64,000 nt of DNA, taken from NCBI GenBank assembly GCA_002205965.3, contig NADL03000133.1, positions 124,001-188,000 on the forward strand, written 5' to 3'. Below, piece by piece: positions 40,574 through 51,960 of the stretch (within the stretch, counting starts at the first letter, position 1; the number at the start of each line of letters is the position of its first letter). This DNA comes from Kappaphycus alvarezii. Lineage: Eukaryota > Rhodophyta > Florideophyceae > Gigartinales > Solieriaceae. The position numbers and the translations under genes are program-made. The notes beneath the pieces were generated by a model that searched no databases, was not told the DNA's origin, and saw only the letters and a program-made list of their open reading frames with translations.

Positions 40574-41032
40574 GTGAATGAGTTAAAGTTGAATCAGCCC
40601 TCAGCAATCAAAGGTCAAAAGAGTGTTAAATTGGAGAAGCTGTTGTCTCATTTTAAGGATGTCTTCAAAGGGGAACTGCCGACTGAGCTACCACCAAAAA
40701 AAAGTGTGGATCATGAGATTGAGGTCGAGAAAGGTTCTAAGCCACCTCATCGCCCATTTTTTCAGTTATCCCCGGCCGAGTTGAAAGCTGCAAAGTAATA
40801 TGTGGAAGAATTTATGCAAGAAAAGAAGATAAGACCGAGTAAGACACCTTATGGATCACCATTATTCTCCGTCCAACCATTTTTCTCCGTCCAAGAGAAC
40901 GACAAATTGAGAGGTGTGGTCGATTATAGAGGACTTAATCGAATCACGAAAAGGAACAATGCGCCCTTGATCCGAGGCCCTGAAGCAACAAGACTGTGCT
41001 ACCCCCAGTCTGGTCCACAAATCACAAAGTAA
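40574..41032 (+). pseudogene. gypsy family-2 RT, N-terminal fragment
   Basis: PTELPPKKSVDHEIEVEKGS and PPHRPFFQLSPAELKAA, one stop at 40796-40798, then GSPLFSVQPF (with a short internal duplication of FFSVQ) and LRGVVDYRGLNRITKRNN. These are pre-RT and RT motif 1 of gypsy pol. The text stops being RT at about 40975, before the catalytic motifs. Confidence 0.75.
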
Positions 41033-41572
41033 AACTAAAGTAATACCAAAACGAGTAACAGTACTGATAATCAAATTCAAATCTTCACATCTCAATGGAG
41101 CCTCAGTCTTACACAACCCGGCCTACCTCGCTGATTTGTGTCCATACCACCCACAATCTCCATACGCTTTGAAGCACAGAGATTATTATGAAGAGTATCG
41201 CCACCCTCGATTAACACTTCTCTTCTCGTCTGCGGTGCAACTTATTTGACCATTTCCTCCTCGAATTCTAGTGCACAAGTAAATTCAGCGACTTTCCGCT
41301 AGCTCTTTTTTTCCACACTCAATTCAGTCAGACTGATAGGGTTTTCACCGAATTCCATAGGCAGCATGAACCCCGTTTATTTCTAGTAAAAGTTGCCTAG
41401 ATGTATTTACAGCTACTTTTATGCGCCATACATATTTGTCCAGCACATGCATTCATGTATCTACAATACCATTAGTGGCACACTTTTAATCCTTTCTTGA
41501 GACTCGTATGGAATATATCATAGCCAGTTATCCTTGTCGATCAATCTTTAGTGATTAAGGAAGGGGTAAATA
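41033..41572. other. no gene seen
   Basis: The sequence beyond the truncated RT. No motif is recognised. Confidence 0.4.
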
Positions 41573-41718
41573 GGGGGTTAATTTACTGTGGTAGATATGT
41601 ATGTTGGTACCCAGTACATTTGTACCGGAGCGTAGATATCGTATCATGGTCAAGCCAATTGTGAAACCGTACAATGCGTCGAAAACTGTAGATGGCACTC
41701 CAATCTACCAGAGGGTGA
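41573..41718 (-). repeat. LINE 3' tail, family L1 (reverse)
   Basis: GGGGGTTAATTTACTGTGG through TTTGTACCGGAGCGTAGATA to GCACTCCAATCTACCAGAGG. It is the reverse complement of the 3' UTR at 34075-34207 with a few changes. Confidence 0.75.
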
Positions 41719-41887
41719 AAGAGACGCCTAATCCATCATCCTACGTAAAAATTCTCTGTTAAGAAACATCCAGATTACTCCATTGCACTTAATATTCTCA
41801 CCTGCCATACTGAGGTATAGAGGAGAACACCTCCGAATATGTTTTGCAACATTACTTTGTCTGCAAACCTTTTTCAGACGATTTTGG

Positions 41888-41953
41888 CTAACTGTAAAAC
41901 TATGGCATAGATCTGATATATCTTCCAAAAGTAAATCACTCAAACTTTCCCCC
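41888..41953 (+). repeat. LINE 3' tail, family L2
   Basis: CTAACTGTAAAACTATGGCA, ATATCTTCCAAAAGTAAATC and CAAACTTTCCCCC. It is a diverged copy of the last part of the L2 tail. Confidence 0.6.
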
Positions 41954-42019
41954 TTTTTTGCTTTCCCTGGAAGTAGTTCTGAATAAGCTAGAGAGGCCGG
42001 CAGTTTGTCTGCGCCCTAA

Positions 42020-43442
42020 GCCGAGAAACTCCCTCTCCTTACCACATGTAAACACGAGTCACCCATAATCATCTCTTGGATGCCACTGTTTACCAATCTA
42101 GAAAGATTTTTGATCATCATTTTAGTCTTCTCTAAGTCCCTTTCCTTAGTATACTTGGCGTTATAGTCTGTCAAAATTAATACACCCTATTGATTGCCTA
42201 CCGCAGGGATCTCGTGAACCATTTCATCAGCTTTAAGCAGGTTTGATACTGCCAGATTGACCAATCTCTTTTACATCAACGAAATATACATCAAAGATTT
42301 TGAAATGATTTCATTCCAGAGACACAAAGGGATACCATAGATATTTTTGTATTAAATTATCTCGTTCTGTGGTGCTGAAAAATACTTAATCTTGCTCCTC
42401 TCTCCGCTCATCAGAATATTTGCTAACTTAAGAAGAATCTATCGATATTTTCATACTGCTGTAAGGGTCTGAATAGATTTCGAATCCTCAAATTATATGG
42501 TTGAGGCTGTCTGTGATCCCAGCCGCAGAAAATCTTTCCTTCATCACATTAATTCATTTATCTTTATCCATAGCCTTGCCTGTTACCCGAAATTTGCTAT
42601 CATTTTTGCCCACTAGTAGCATTATTCACTTTCTGTCGTTTCTCGAAAGGGCAATTGGCCTATTTCATATACATTTTCCATTCCGTATGTCTTCATCCTC
42701 CGTTCTGATTGCGAATGGATGTGCCAGAATGATCATCCATTCGCAATCAGCCTCCTTTATGTCATATAGAAGTTTGATTAATGTCCATAGAATGCCCTTT
42801 TGCTGATTTACATACACCAAAAATTCCAGTGGTTTTCTGCCATAGATTGTACGCTTTGTTTCTTACCACTGCAGGAAGGCTCCATTTATGTCAGAAGTCT
42901 TATCACTGAAGCCTTGGAATGCCGTTTAATTCAGTAGTAGCATTGCAAGGCCTAGATTCGCGTTTCTATAGTACTTTTGAATACATTCCTTAACAACTTA
43001 CCCATTTCAATTCGGTACATTTCCTTCTATTACTGCTTGTGATCTTCTTTTACTCATCTTTACTTACAATTGCCGTGTGGTTTCACGACTTTAGTTTCAA
43101 GATCTACGCCATTCTCGTTTACTTCAGTGTACAGGTCACTCCAAATCAAATCTTTTTCTATACAAAATGCTTTTTCTGGTATCCAGTAATGAGCACATTA
43201 CAGTTTATTCCTCTATACTTGGTTTGACCTTAGCTTTTTTAATATTCCATCACGTATTCTCAGCTCTTCAGATTTCAACTCGGGGTTTTCTGGATAGACC
43301 AGTGATGGTGTTGTCGGGGGGGTATATGTCCAGTCCGGGTCTTTCAACCTCGGTTGTTGGCTGTGTAGTTTGGTCAGTGCTCCCATCGCCAACTCTAGCG
43401 TCTTGCCTGTGTGTACCATTTCCTTTGTGGGTTTGTGAAACT
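42020..43442 (-). pseudogene. old copia-like pol fragment
   Basis: Reverse-strand text from the copia insertion point: TKEMVHTGKTLELAMGALTK and PTTPSLVYPENPELKSEELR (43213-43449), then an RT region at about 42960-42660 reading SDINGAFLQW, TIYGRKPLEFLVYV, KGILWTLIKLLYDIKEADC and EWMIILAHPFAIRTED. This is the Ty1/copia RT signature (D-I-.-G-A-F-L-Q ... L-W-.-L-.-K-.-.-Y-.-.-.-.-A). Further on, LVNLAVSNLLKADEMVHEIP and LILTDYNAKYTKERDLEK (about 42280-42120) may be the RNase H side. Many stops show great age. It differs from the young copia beside it. Confidence 0.6.
42705..42750. repeat. perfect 17-bp inverted repeat, 12-base loop
   Basis: CTGATTGCGAATGGATG (42705-42721) and CATCCATTCGCAATCAG (42734-42750) are exact reverse complements. 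It lies inside the old copia-like RT text. Confidence 0.85.
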
Positions 43443-43984
43443 CGACCAAACATTTTAATCTCTATCCCGGTGTGCTACCATGATGATGAATTGTGGAACA
43501 ATATTTTTTATTGAGGCCCACAATTTATGTTTATTGTGAATCATCAAGGAATAATTTTATATATTTACACTGGCGCTATTTTATGCTAATTCAGTGTGAA
43601 ATAATTTTTATATCCTACAGTTGGTTTTATATTATACAGGCTATAATTATTGCATTTATGCTACCAACAAATTATTATATGGATGATTGCTTACCTGGAA
43701 AATACTGCAATAATTGTTGCTGAGCCTGAATTATGTCTACCAAAATTATTGAACGGCTCACCTGATTTTTGTAGCAGGTTCACCCTGGTGTAGAGTATAA
43801 GTAGTCTAGGTTGTTAGAAAAATTTTTACATCCTTGGGCTATCGAAATATTCCCCTCGATCAGATATTATTAAATTTGGTTTTCTATTCATTATTCATTC
43901 TAAGTCCGATTGTGGCATTTATTTATTTATTCAAGTTGGAACTATTTATTATCATTTGGATCTACCTATCCCAATTATTTTGCA
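43443..43984 (+). repeat. 5' LTR of copia element
   Basis: Starts CGACCAAAC (TG changed to CG) and ends TTATTTTGCA. It is the same sequence as 47619-48163 apart from a few changes. Confidence 0.85.
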
Positions 43985-43987
43985 GTT

Positions 43988-44732
43988 ATGGGCCCAGATC
44001 GCCCCGAAATTCCTTCAAGGCCGAAATTTTCATGGGATCTTCGCACGGCTCCTTGGACGGATGGTAAAGGACCTCAAGAAAAATATTTTGATGCTGTTCA
44101 AAAATGGAAATCTGTTCATGATTTATTACCAGCATCAAATTCTAATAAGGTTCCTAAGGCAGTACAAGATCTTGTCTTACAATCACAATTATTCGGACGA
44201 GCTCTTGATATTTGTAAGAAAATTCCAGACACAGAAATTCAGTCTGAAAATGGTGCATTAGCGATTGCTAACGCTATTCATAAGGTGGACCCTCTATCAT
44301 CTATATCAGATACATTTCAAAAATTCTTAGATCTATTACACTACTCGTGGTGATAGTGAGTCTTTCAAAAATTTTGAATCACGGTTTGATGCTCAAATTG
44401 CCCGATTTCATTCCTCTACTGGTACTTCGAAATTACCTGAAGCACTGGTATCATTTTTGCTCCTGGCTAATTCCAAAATTGATTCAAACCAGCGAGTATC
44501 TATTTTGGCTGCTGCTTCTCCGAAGCATGAAGAAGCCGATTTGGAAAAAGGAAAAATCCTAGAATTAATCAAATATTCAGAAATATCATCTATTATTCGT
44601 GCATGTGATAAACCAAAAAATACAAATCAAATATATGGAAATGCTCAAAAATATATCTCTTCAAGTCAATCAAATATTTCATACGGAGAAAAGAAAAATT
44701 TCAAGAAAAATAAAGCAAAGATTATCTCCTGA
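43988..44732 (+). pseudogene. copia Gag (frameshifted)
   Basis: The ATG at 43988 lies only three bases after the LTR end. The text MGPDRPEIPSRPKFSWDLRT continues through HDLLPASNSNKVPKAVQD to KFLDLLH, shifts frame near 44340, then reads ESFKNFESRFDAQIARFHSS (a typical copia Gag segment) to 44732. After another shift, a knuckle CDRCGEIGHWAYEKDKC follows at about 44765-44815. Gag packages element RNA. The start position so close to the LTR leaves almost no leader for a PBS. Confidence 0.65.
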
Positions 44733-44852
44733 AGACTTTGCTGCCTCAAGGCAAAATCAACTTGTGACCGATGTGGAGAAATTGGCCATTGGGCCTATGA
44801 AAAAGATAAATGCAAGAGTGCTAAAAATTATCATAAAGGTTCATCATCTAGA

Positions 44853-45134
44853 ATGGGAAATGCAGAAAATATCAAAGACAAAAATGATTCTGGTTCTGTA
44901 ACATTTCATATGGTAAAAACGGTGCTTGATTCTCCGTCAAATACGTTATACCCAGGTCCGTTACTTGATGATGGAGCACCGTATAGTGGAATGGGTATTG
45001 TTGAATTACGAGCACTTTCGAAATTTATTTTACCGAATGGAATGGAATTCTTGATGAACTTCCTGAATGTATCAAGGACACGCCCTTCTGGCAATACGGA
45101 AATGGCGACCACTCAAGCGAAAAAAGAAAAATGA
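44853..45134 (+). pseudogene. copia protease region
   Basis: YPGPLLDDGAPYSGMGIVEL near 44950-45010 matches the D-[ST]-G-A catalytic loop region of retropepsins, with DDGA in place of DSGA. Downstream the frame is short and shifts before integrase. Confidence 0.5.
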
Positions 45135-45399
45135 TCGGTTCAATATTTTTCAGCTATTTCAGACAATGGAAATCAGGTTAAAATAAGGCATCTAATAATC
45201 AGTGGATCATCTCAATGGGTTATTGGAAGAAATATCACAAGAAAATCAAATATTATTCATATGACGGACAATCGCATCGAGTTCGAGTCCGCAAATAATT
45301 CAATCGATTCTATAACATTGGTCATGGTCATCATTGTTATGTACCCGGAAATATATTTATACAATCATCCGAACCTATTGAAAACTCATTTCTATCAGC

Positions 45400-46404
45400 A
45401 ATTTGTTCCAACAATATCAATACATCAAAAAATATATCTTGGGCTGAAAAGAAGAAAATAATTAATAAGGTTCACAAACATGTATGTGGTCACTCAAATT
45501 ATGATGATATAAAACTATTGTTACAAAGAAATTTTATATGGGACGATGAATGCAAAAAATATTTATCAAGCATAATTGACTCCTGCAAATTTTTGATGTC
45601 ACAAAAAAACCATCTCATCCTCGTGCAGTATCTTTAAGCTCTATATCTCGCGGATTTAATGAATTGGTTTGTGTGGATCATTTTTTTGTGGAAAACTTGG
45701 ATATTTTTCACATTATGGACTCAGTTACCAGGTATTCAACTGGTTCAATAGTGCCCTCTTTAAGGATGGAAAATTGCATTATTGTATTGAGACTCTCTGG
45801 TTAACACCATTTTGGGACCCTAACTTTAATGGGAGATCAGGCGTTTGACAATGATAATTTTAGAAGCTATCTTGAGGAAAGAGGAATTTCGTTTTGTCCT
45901 ATTGGTTCCCGCCGCCATAACAAAAATTATATTGAGTCAAAACATAAAATATTGAGAGACATTTATATCCGTTTAAAAATATCCGATTCTTCTGCAAGTA
46001 ATACGGTTCGTATTGCTCGAATGTTTCAAATATCGAATGATTTATATGGAAATGATGTTGTTTCTTCATACGAGCTTGCCACTGGTCACACTCGACCCAT
46101 CGATAATTCTGGTCCTCGAAGTCTACCAAATGATTTAAGAGAAGCTCATAATGAGCTAATAGCCAAGAGGAAATTAAATCTTATTCTAAAATCAAAGTCT
46201 GTGACCGATATTCCAATTAATGTTGGCGATATTGTGGAAATTTTTATTCATCTACCAAATCAGAAAAGAGGATCTTGGTCATCGCCCAAACCAGTATTGA
46301 AATTCGACAAAAAATCTCTTATCGTCACAGTACCTGGATCCAATGGAAAATTTATACATGCGCAATTGAAGATGTCCGACATTCCGTTTCATCTAATGAA
46401 CTAG
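45400..46404 (+). pseudogene. copia integrase
   Basis: The zinc-binding part is readable at 45450-45600 (KVHKHVCGHSNYDDIK and SIIDSCKF). The core has VCVDHFFVENLDIFHIMDSV (first Asp), MGDQAFDNDNFRSYLEERG (second Asp) and HNKNYIESKHKILRDIYIR (catalytic Glu), completing a DDE triad. The open frame 45829-46404 contains the last two residues and the C-terminal region up to MSDIPFHLMN. A stop or frameshift near 45800 separates it from the first Asp. Confidence 0.75.
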
Positions 46405-46555
46405 CATACCAAATTCAAAAGGCAAATGATTTATTGAATCAGTCTATTGAATATTCTGTGGAAGATATTTCTGATGAAACAAATATTACCGAAGTGAAGA
46501 ATGTGGGCGAAAACAATTTTGACGATCATTCTGATGATGGTAATTTTAACCAAAT

Positions 46556-47600
46556 ATGAATACTGATGTCGAAAAATATAATGAATCAGAAAGTGATGGA
46601 AATTTATCAGAATCTAAAAACATATTATCTCTCGAACATGTTCCGATTGAATCTGAACTTAGTTCCCTGCACCCTGAAAATTTAATTCATATCCCTATTG
46701 ATGAAAATGATGGAATTGATGCGCATGAAATTGAGTTGTTACCTGGAACGGAATTGAAATCATCTGAACAAAAAGATCTGAGTTTTTATCATAAAATTTG
46801 GATCTAAAGAATTTTTACTTCATCAAGCATCTGGACTTCCATCTCATATTATTTCAAATGCGTACAATACGGAAGAAAATAATTTTCTCACTACCTGTTC
46901 AAAAATTCATGTTTCAAAAATTCCTCCCGACTCGAATGTAATATCCAGTCACGTTTTATACAAAATAAAAATTTTGGATGATGGAAAATATTATTGCAAG
47001 GCTCGAATTGCTCCGCATGGAAATGAGGACAAGGAGAAAAATAATTTGAGAACTGATTCGGAATCTTGTTCTCCGATGGCAATTAGAATTCTCTTATCAA
47101 TTGCTACAATTTTTAAATGGAATTTATCAAAGGTTGATGTGAAGTCTGCATTTTTACAATCTGGATCAGCATTACGAGATGTTTTTGTGAGACCTCCTCG
47201 GGAATGCTCTGAAAAATCCTTCTATTTGAGATTACAGTCCGCATCATTTTAGTCAATGTGAATGCAAAACGGCAAATACACTCGGATAATACATTCTTTG
47301 ACCTCGGATTGAAATCAGTCGTTTATATACCCCAATTATTTTTCATGAGTTTAAAAGGATCATTATTCTGCTTGTCGTTAAATTGGTCGATGATATACTT
47401 ATTACTGGACCAGAAAAAATTAAGAAGCAATTTATCCAAGATCTTGGTAAAGTATGTAAGCTTGGTATATTCCTACACAGTCCTGTATATAACATGCTTA
47501 AGCTCCTTTTATTTGATGGACTATACCTATGGATATGAGTAATATTTTATCTCGGGATTCATCTCAGTCAACAGGATAAATTTAGTTCAATATTTCAAAG
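46556..47600 (+). pseudogene. copia reverse transcriptase, internally deleted
   Basis: A Ser/Glu-rich spacer (46556-46807) is followed by RT text in shifted frames: YYCKARIAPHGNEDKEKN, LSKVDVKSAFLQSGSALRDV, FVRPPREC (about 46980-47200), then after a gap KLVDDILITGPEKIKKQFIQ and DLGKVCKLGIFLHSPVYN (about 47378-47480). The D-D pair of motif C is present as LVDD. The stretch between these blocks is too short for a full palm, and RNase H is missing before the 3' LTR. Confidence 0.7.
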
Positions 47601-47618
47601 GGTAAGTAGTGTCAAAAT

Positions 47619-48163
47619 TGACCAAACATTTTAATCTCTATCCCGGTGTGCTACCATGATGATGAATTGTGGAACAATATTTTTTATTGAGGCCCACAAT
47701 TTATGTTTATTGTGAATCATCAAGGAATAATTTTATATATTTACACTGGCGCTATTTTATGCTAATTCAGTGTGAAATAATTTTTATATCCTACAGTTGG
47801 GTTTTTATATTATACAGGCTATAATTATTGCATTTATGCTACCAACAAATTATTATATGGATGATTGCTTACCTGGAAAATACTGCAATAATTGTTGCTG
47901 AGCCTGAATTATGTCTACCAAAATTATTGAACGGCTCACCTGATTTTTGTAGCAGGTTCACCCTGGTGTAGAGTATAAGTAGTCTAGGTTGTTAGAAAAA
48001 ATTTTTACATCCTTGGGCTATCGAAATATTCCCCTCGATCACCTATCATTAAATTTGGTTTTCTATTCATTATTCATTCTAAGTCCAATTGTGGCATTTA
48101 TTTATTTATTCAAGTTGGAACTATTTATTATCATTTGGATCTACCTATCCCAATTATTTTGCA
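47619..48163 (+). repeat. 3' LTR of copia element
   Basis: Starts TGACCAAAC and ends TTTTGCA (TG...CA). It is near-identical to the 5' LTR. Confidence 0.85.
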
Positions 48164-50966
48164 GGTTACACCTGTGTCGAGCCTGCTAGGTTCTGTATAA
48201 TATGTTGACTTTCTTTACAGTAGAGAGCTGATCTTTGGCTTAGTCGAATTATGTCTGTACATGTTGATTACTATAGATTGCTATATCGGGGTTCTCTCTC
48301 CATCCGCAATGCCATATACTTCCGTTTCGCAAGAGCACTAGATGAGCTCCATATTTCAGTCTGACTTTGGCTCAAGGCGAGAGCCTTCGTAGGGATACCC
48401 CATTGGAGGACCTGGGATTGATTTGCCGTTATGAATCCGATGGGCTTCTATAAATTAATGGTGAGTTTCATCTCATCCCCCTGAATCTATTTTTCTTTCT
48501 CACTGCCTTAACATGAGCTATGCCAAGCTCATATGTGATCACCTCATCTTCATGCAGTTTGCGGAAGTAATCGGGAAGCTGGAGCAAGCATTGCTTTTCG
48601 CAGGCCCCTTGTAGCCGTCAATTCGAGATAGAAGTTGAGAGGTGCTTTTGTTATTATTTTTTTGGATACAAATTATTGAGGGTTGGTATCCTCTGATGGG
48701 ATGGAAAGAGCTGAGAATTCTAGATTTTCCAAAGAAGTTCATTAGGAGGATACCTCTCACGAAGATGTCATCGGCTGTCCATGATGTTTTATCTGCTTCT
48801 GTTCTCTATATAATACGTTCATTGGCATGTTTCTTACGTTAGAAGATGTATGTCGTGTAATTAAAGCATAGTGTTCGGGTTGAAAACTATATCATGTGCA
48901 TTCAGCAGACAAAGAATCTACTTAAGACCATATTTGTAGTTCGTAGTTGTAGCAGGAGATTGTTGTACCGCCACAAAGGCTTACGACATTTGGCCACAAA
49001 TCCTGCTGCCGGAATCCAGGTACACTGGTGTAAATGGCCTCAAATTTGGATCGCGAGAGCGATGTACAATATTGTGCGTGTTTTAGGGCCTTTAATTGTT
49101 TATGTCGCACTCTACCATAGTGCGGTAAGCACGAAACAAATAAAATACTGTGGAGGCTACCTTGTATCTGTATTTTAGGTTTTTAGTACTATTGAGTGCT
49201 TTTCGATGTTACTCAGTTGTGTACATGAAGCTGGGTCAAGGGGGACTCGGGCCGGAATCGAGAAGCAAAGGACTTAAAAAACCGAGACTCGACACCCCAA
49301 TCCCACACACTGAAGACTCAACACCCCAACTCCAAACTGACTCTCTTCCCCCAAACTCTGGAACTTAATGGCAGTGGTGTCACTCGTCTCTCTGGACTTT
49401 CAGTGTGCATATCGAATTTCAGGGGTCAATACCCATTTTAACTGCATATGTTAATCGTCTCTTTGTACTTGTGGAGTTCATCTGGAGGTTCAAAGGAGCG
49501 AAACTCTCAGTGACTGTCTAAGTAATCCATCTGGTCGGCAGAAGGAAATGATTGGAGGCCTCCAGAAACCAATGAAGACTCATTTCTTTTCGCTGTATTT
49601 CTAACGTGTGTATATGATTTACAAGTATCATCCATGATGAACATAGTTTTCTGGGAGTTTTCACTGGCAGCTTATTCAAAGTCCATTCCAAGTTCAGAGT
49701 TCTGCTCGCGGATGGCCTACTGGATCGCGTACAGATATCAGAGGTCACAGCAAACCCTTCATTTTTATGTCCCACCATTTAAAATAGGAATCTAGCTTGC
49801 GCGAAGACGTTGTTTATTCGATCAGGTGGCATTTGTTAAGCAAAAGACCCTTTTCGCGACAATTTTTAGGTTCACTTTTGAATTTCTCCAACAGGACGAA
49901 CGATATCAATGCTTTCATCGTCCTACCAAATTTTTGTCTTAATCCTTATTTTTTGACTGTGAGGTTCTTCTCCCGTCGCCACCACGGAAGGTATCACGTG
50001 CGGTCGTTTGGTCGTTTCAAGTTAATAAAGCAAGGGTTTTTAATACAAATCTAAACGGAATACTTATGAATACGACGGCTTGTGTTTGAATTTATCTATG
50101 CTGAGTCATGTTGAATTTTAGTCACCACGGTGACACCCGATAATGTACGCATCGTAATCCTGTCTTGTTTACTTACATCTTTGAAGTTGTTAATTGTAAA
50201 GCGTCTGACTGAGGACACCGGGAGGGAGTGTACTCTTTTCTACACCACTGCGCATCTGCACTACCTGCAATACCTCGACTACGTCAACGTTGAACTAGAA
50301 CGTTTTCTGTTCATCCATAATACTTCTCTACATAAAGCCTTAAAATGATTGACTGGTCATCTTGAATAATATGCAACGCGAATGGGTAATGTTTCCCTCA
50401 TCCATATCGAGAGTAGAAATCTCTCGTAATACGTTTATCCGTTTCGGATCCAGCCCTTGTTCAACTTATCCATGAACCTATTGGTATCATCCTGGAACAT
50501 GATTATGTCTCGTTATAGTGAACCAAGCAGATTTTCAACTGTGTATAGCGCAGGCTGTGTATAGCCAAGCAGTGTTATGTGGTGATCCAGAGTCATAGAA
50601 AGGGTTGAGGTCATACATGCTGATCAATGGAAGATCTCCTTCGGAATCGGTTCGTCATTGTCTTCCGAGTGCCAGTCGTCCTTACTGCAGTTGTTGAAAT
50701 TGGCAACCTTTTTATGGGGCTCGTACTTTCAGGAAACCTTGCGTTTACAATTATGACGACCCTACTTGTATGAGCTATACAACAAGTACAACTGATGTTT
50801 CTGTTGAAGTTCCTTGGCGCACTTTCATGAATATAACCATAGTCTAGGTTCTAGTCGCCTAAAATTGCCATTAGGCTTCCAGTAGGCTTTGGTTGGTTAA
50901 ACTTCTTTGAATTATTTAGGATCGCAGCTTGCCAAGCTAACTTCTTGAGGTCTTCTATAGTATCCT
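48164..50966. other. no gene seen
   Basis: 2.8 kb of mixed composition. Short open stretches (for example 48642-48842) have no recognisable motifs. The old copia-like pol that flanks the young copia on its left does not visibly continue here. Confidence 0.4.
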
Positions 50967-50971
50967 CCAGG

Positions 50972-51092
50972 TGAAAGGTTTGGGTGTTTTACTCTTGGAA
51001 GATTTATCCGATCTATCCCATGGTCTTCCAGGCAACCAGAATCGACTCAAAAAGGGTATACCCAGAAAGTATTAGGGAAGGAATTACGCTCC
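50972..51092 (-). repeat. LINE 3' tail, family L2
   Basis: Follows the LINE stop at 51093 in reverse sense: GGAGCGTAATTCCTTCCC, GAGTCGATTCTGGTTGCCTG, AAGAGTAAAACACCCAAACC. Same tail as 18893-19017. Confidence 0.8.
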
Positions 51093-51960
51093 CTAAAAAG
51101 CTATCTTCAGGCCAGCCATCAAGAAGGCCGCATTGGACATGACGGCTGCTGCGGCGTGCCTTTGCATCAAAACCCCCCGAAGCTTTGCGTACGTCTCCAA
51201 TGCCCTCACGGCCACGTTCCTTGCCATGTGCTCTGGCACTGCACATGCATGCGGGTGCCACCCTCCAAGAGTGGAGATTGGCACAGGCACGAGCCTACCT
51301 CTGGTGGAGGTTGCGATAAAGGATTGATATCTTCTCTGCTTTGCATTTCGCGCCGCATTGAGAGAGGATATCGGGTTGAAGGCGCTCACTCTTCTGTTGG
51401 AGGGAGCGAGGGGATTCGAGAAGGTAACATCAAAAAAGTCGGTCCCTCCGGTGCTTGCCATTGCCTGGATGTCGGGTCTCGTGACGGTGGAGACCATGGC
51501 GTGGCTCTACGACAGGATGACGAGCAGCTCTTGCAAGGGCTTTTGCGAGAAGGTTTACTTGGCGATGATGTCGGTTGATCCTGTGGGCTCGATGCAAGTA
51601 GTGCATGAGATGATCGCCATATACATCGAGTGTTTCCGGGCAATTCCTTCTCGGGCATGGCGTGCCAGGGTGAAAAAGTGGGACTTGACAGTAGAGTATT
51701 GAAGCCACACCGAGAATTGTCGAGGGTCAATGGTTGTCTGTAGTCCGGGCAAGAAACAGTGAACGGGGTAATCGTAGACGGCAGGCAAGAGGTGGAGCAC
51801 GTGCGATGAGGGTCTGCAGGTGCTTTGTATGTTCGCAGATCCTTAATAGGAGTGGGGAGCAAGGTGTTGCAAAGCTTGGTAGATGATGAGGTAGAAGGCA
51901 AGAATGGCGCAGCGGCAATGTTGTTCGCGGAGGTGATTGTCAAGGTTGAAGTTGATCAAC
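51093..51960 (-). mobile_element. LINE C-terminal region with restriction-like endonuclease (5'-truncated)
   Basis: Homologous to 33100-34060. It reads NNIAAAPFLPSTSSSTKLC, then GTPCPRRNCPETLDVYGDHL (last Cys of the cluster changed to Tyr), RPDIQAMASTGGTDFFDVTF (P-D...D-x-T) and KQRRYQSFIATSTRGRLVPV, closing with SNAAFLMAGLKIAF. At least three frameshifts occur. It ends with an L2 tail although its protein is close to the L1-tailed LINE at 31231. It is cut at the 5' side at about 51960. Confidence 0.75.

Larger units (their letters stand above)
38222..41032 (+). mobile_element. Ty3/gypsy retrotransposon, family 2, 3'-truncated
   Basis: The order gag, protease, start of RT is seen on the + strand. 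Proteins differ clearly from family 1, and no LTR shared with family 1 is present. The coding region ends at about 41030 within the RT fingers, so most of pol is missing. The 900-bp leader (38222-39150) is non-coding and contains CACTATATATAGGA near 38411, a plausible promoter within a 5' LTR. The LTR edges could not be set. Confidence 0.7.
43443..48163 (+). mobile_element. Ty1/copia retrotransposon with two near-identical LTRs, internally deleted
   Basis: Direct repeats of 542 and 545 bp enclose gag, protease, integrase and RT, in the copia order (integrase before RT). The RT is incomplete and RNase H is absent. The LTRs differ at only about eight positions or short indels. The flanks (AAACT on the left, GGTTA on the right) do not form a duplication. 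Coding frames shift several times, mostly at A/T-rich stretches. Confidence 0.85.
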
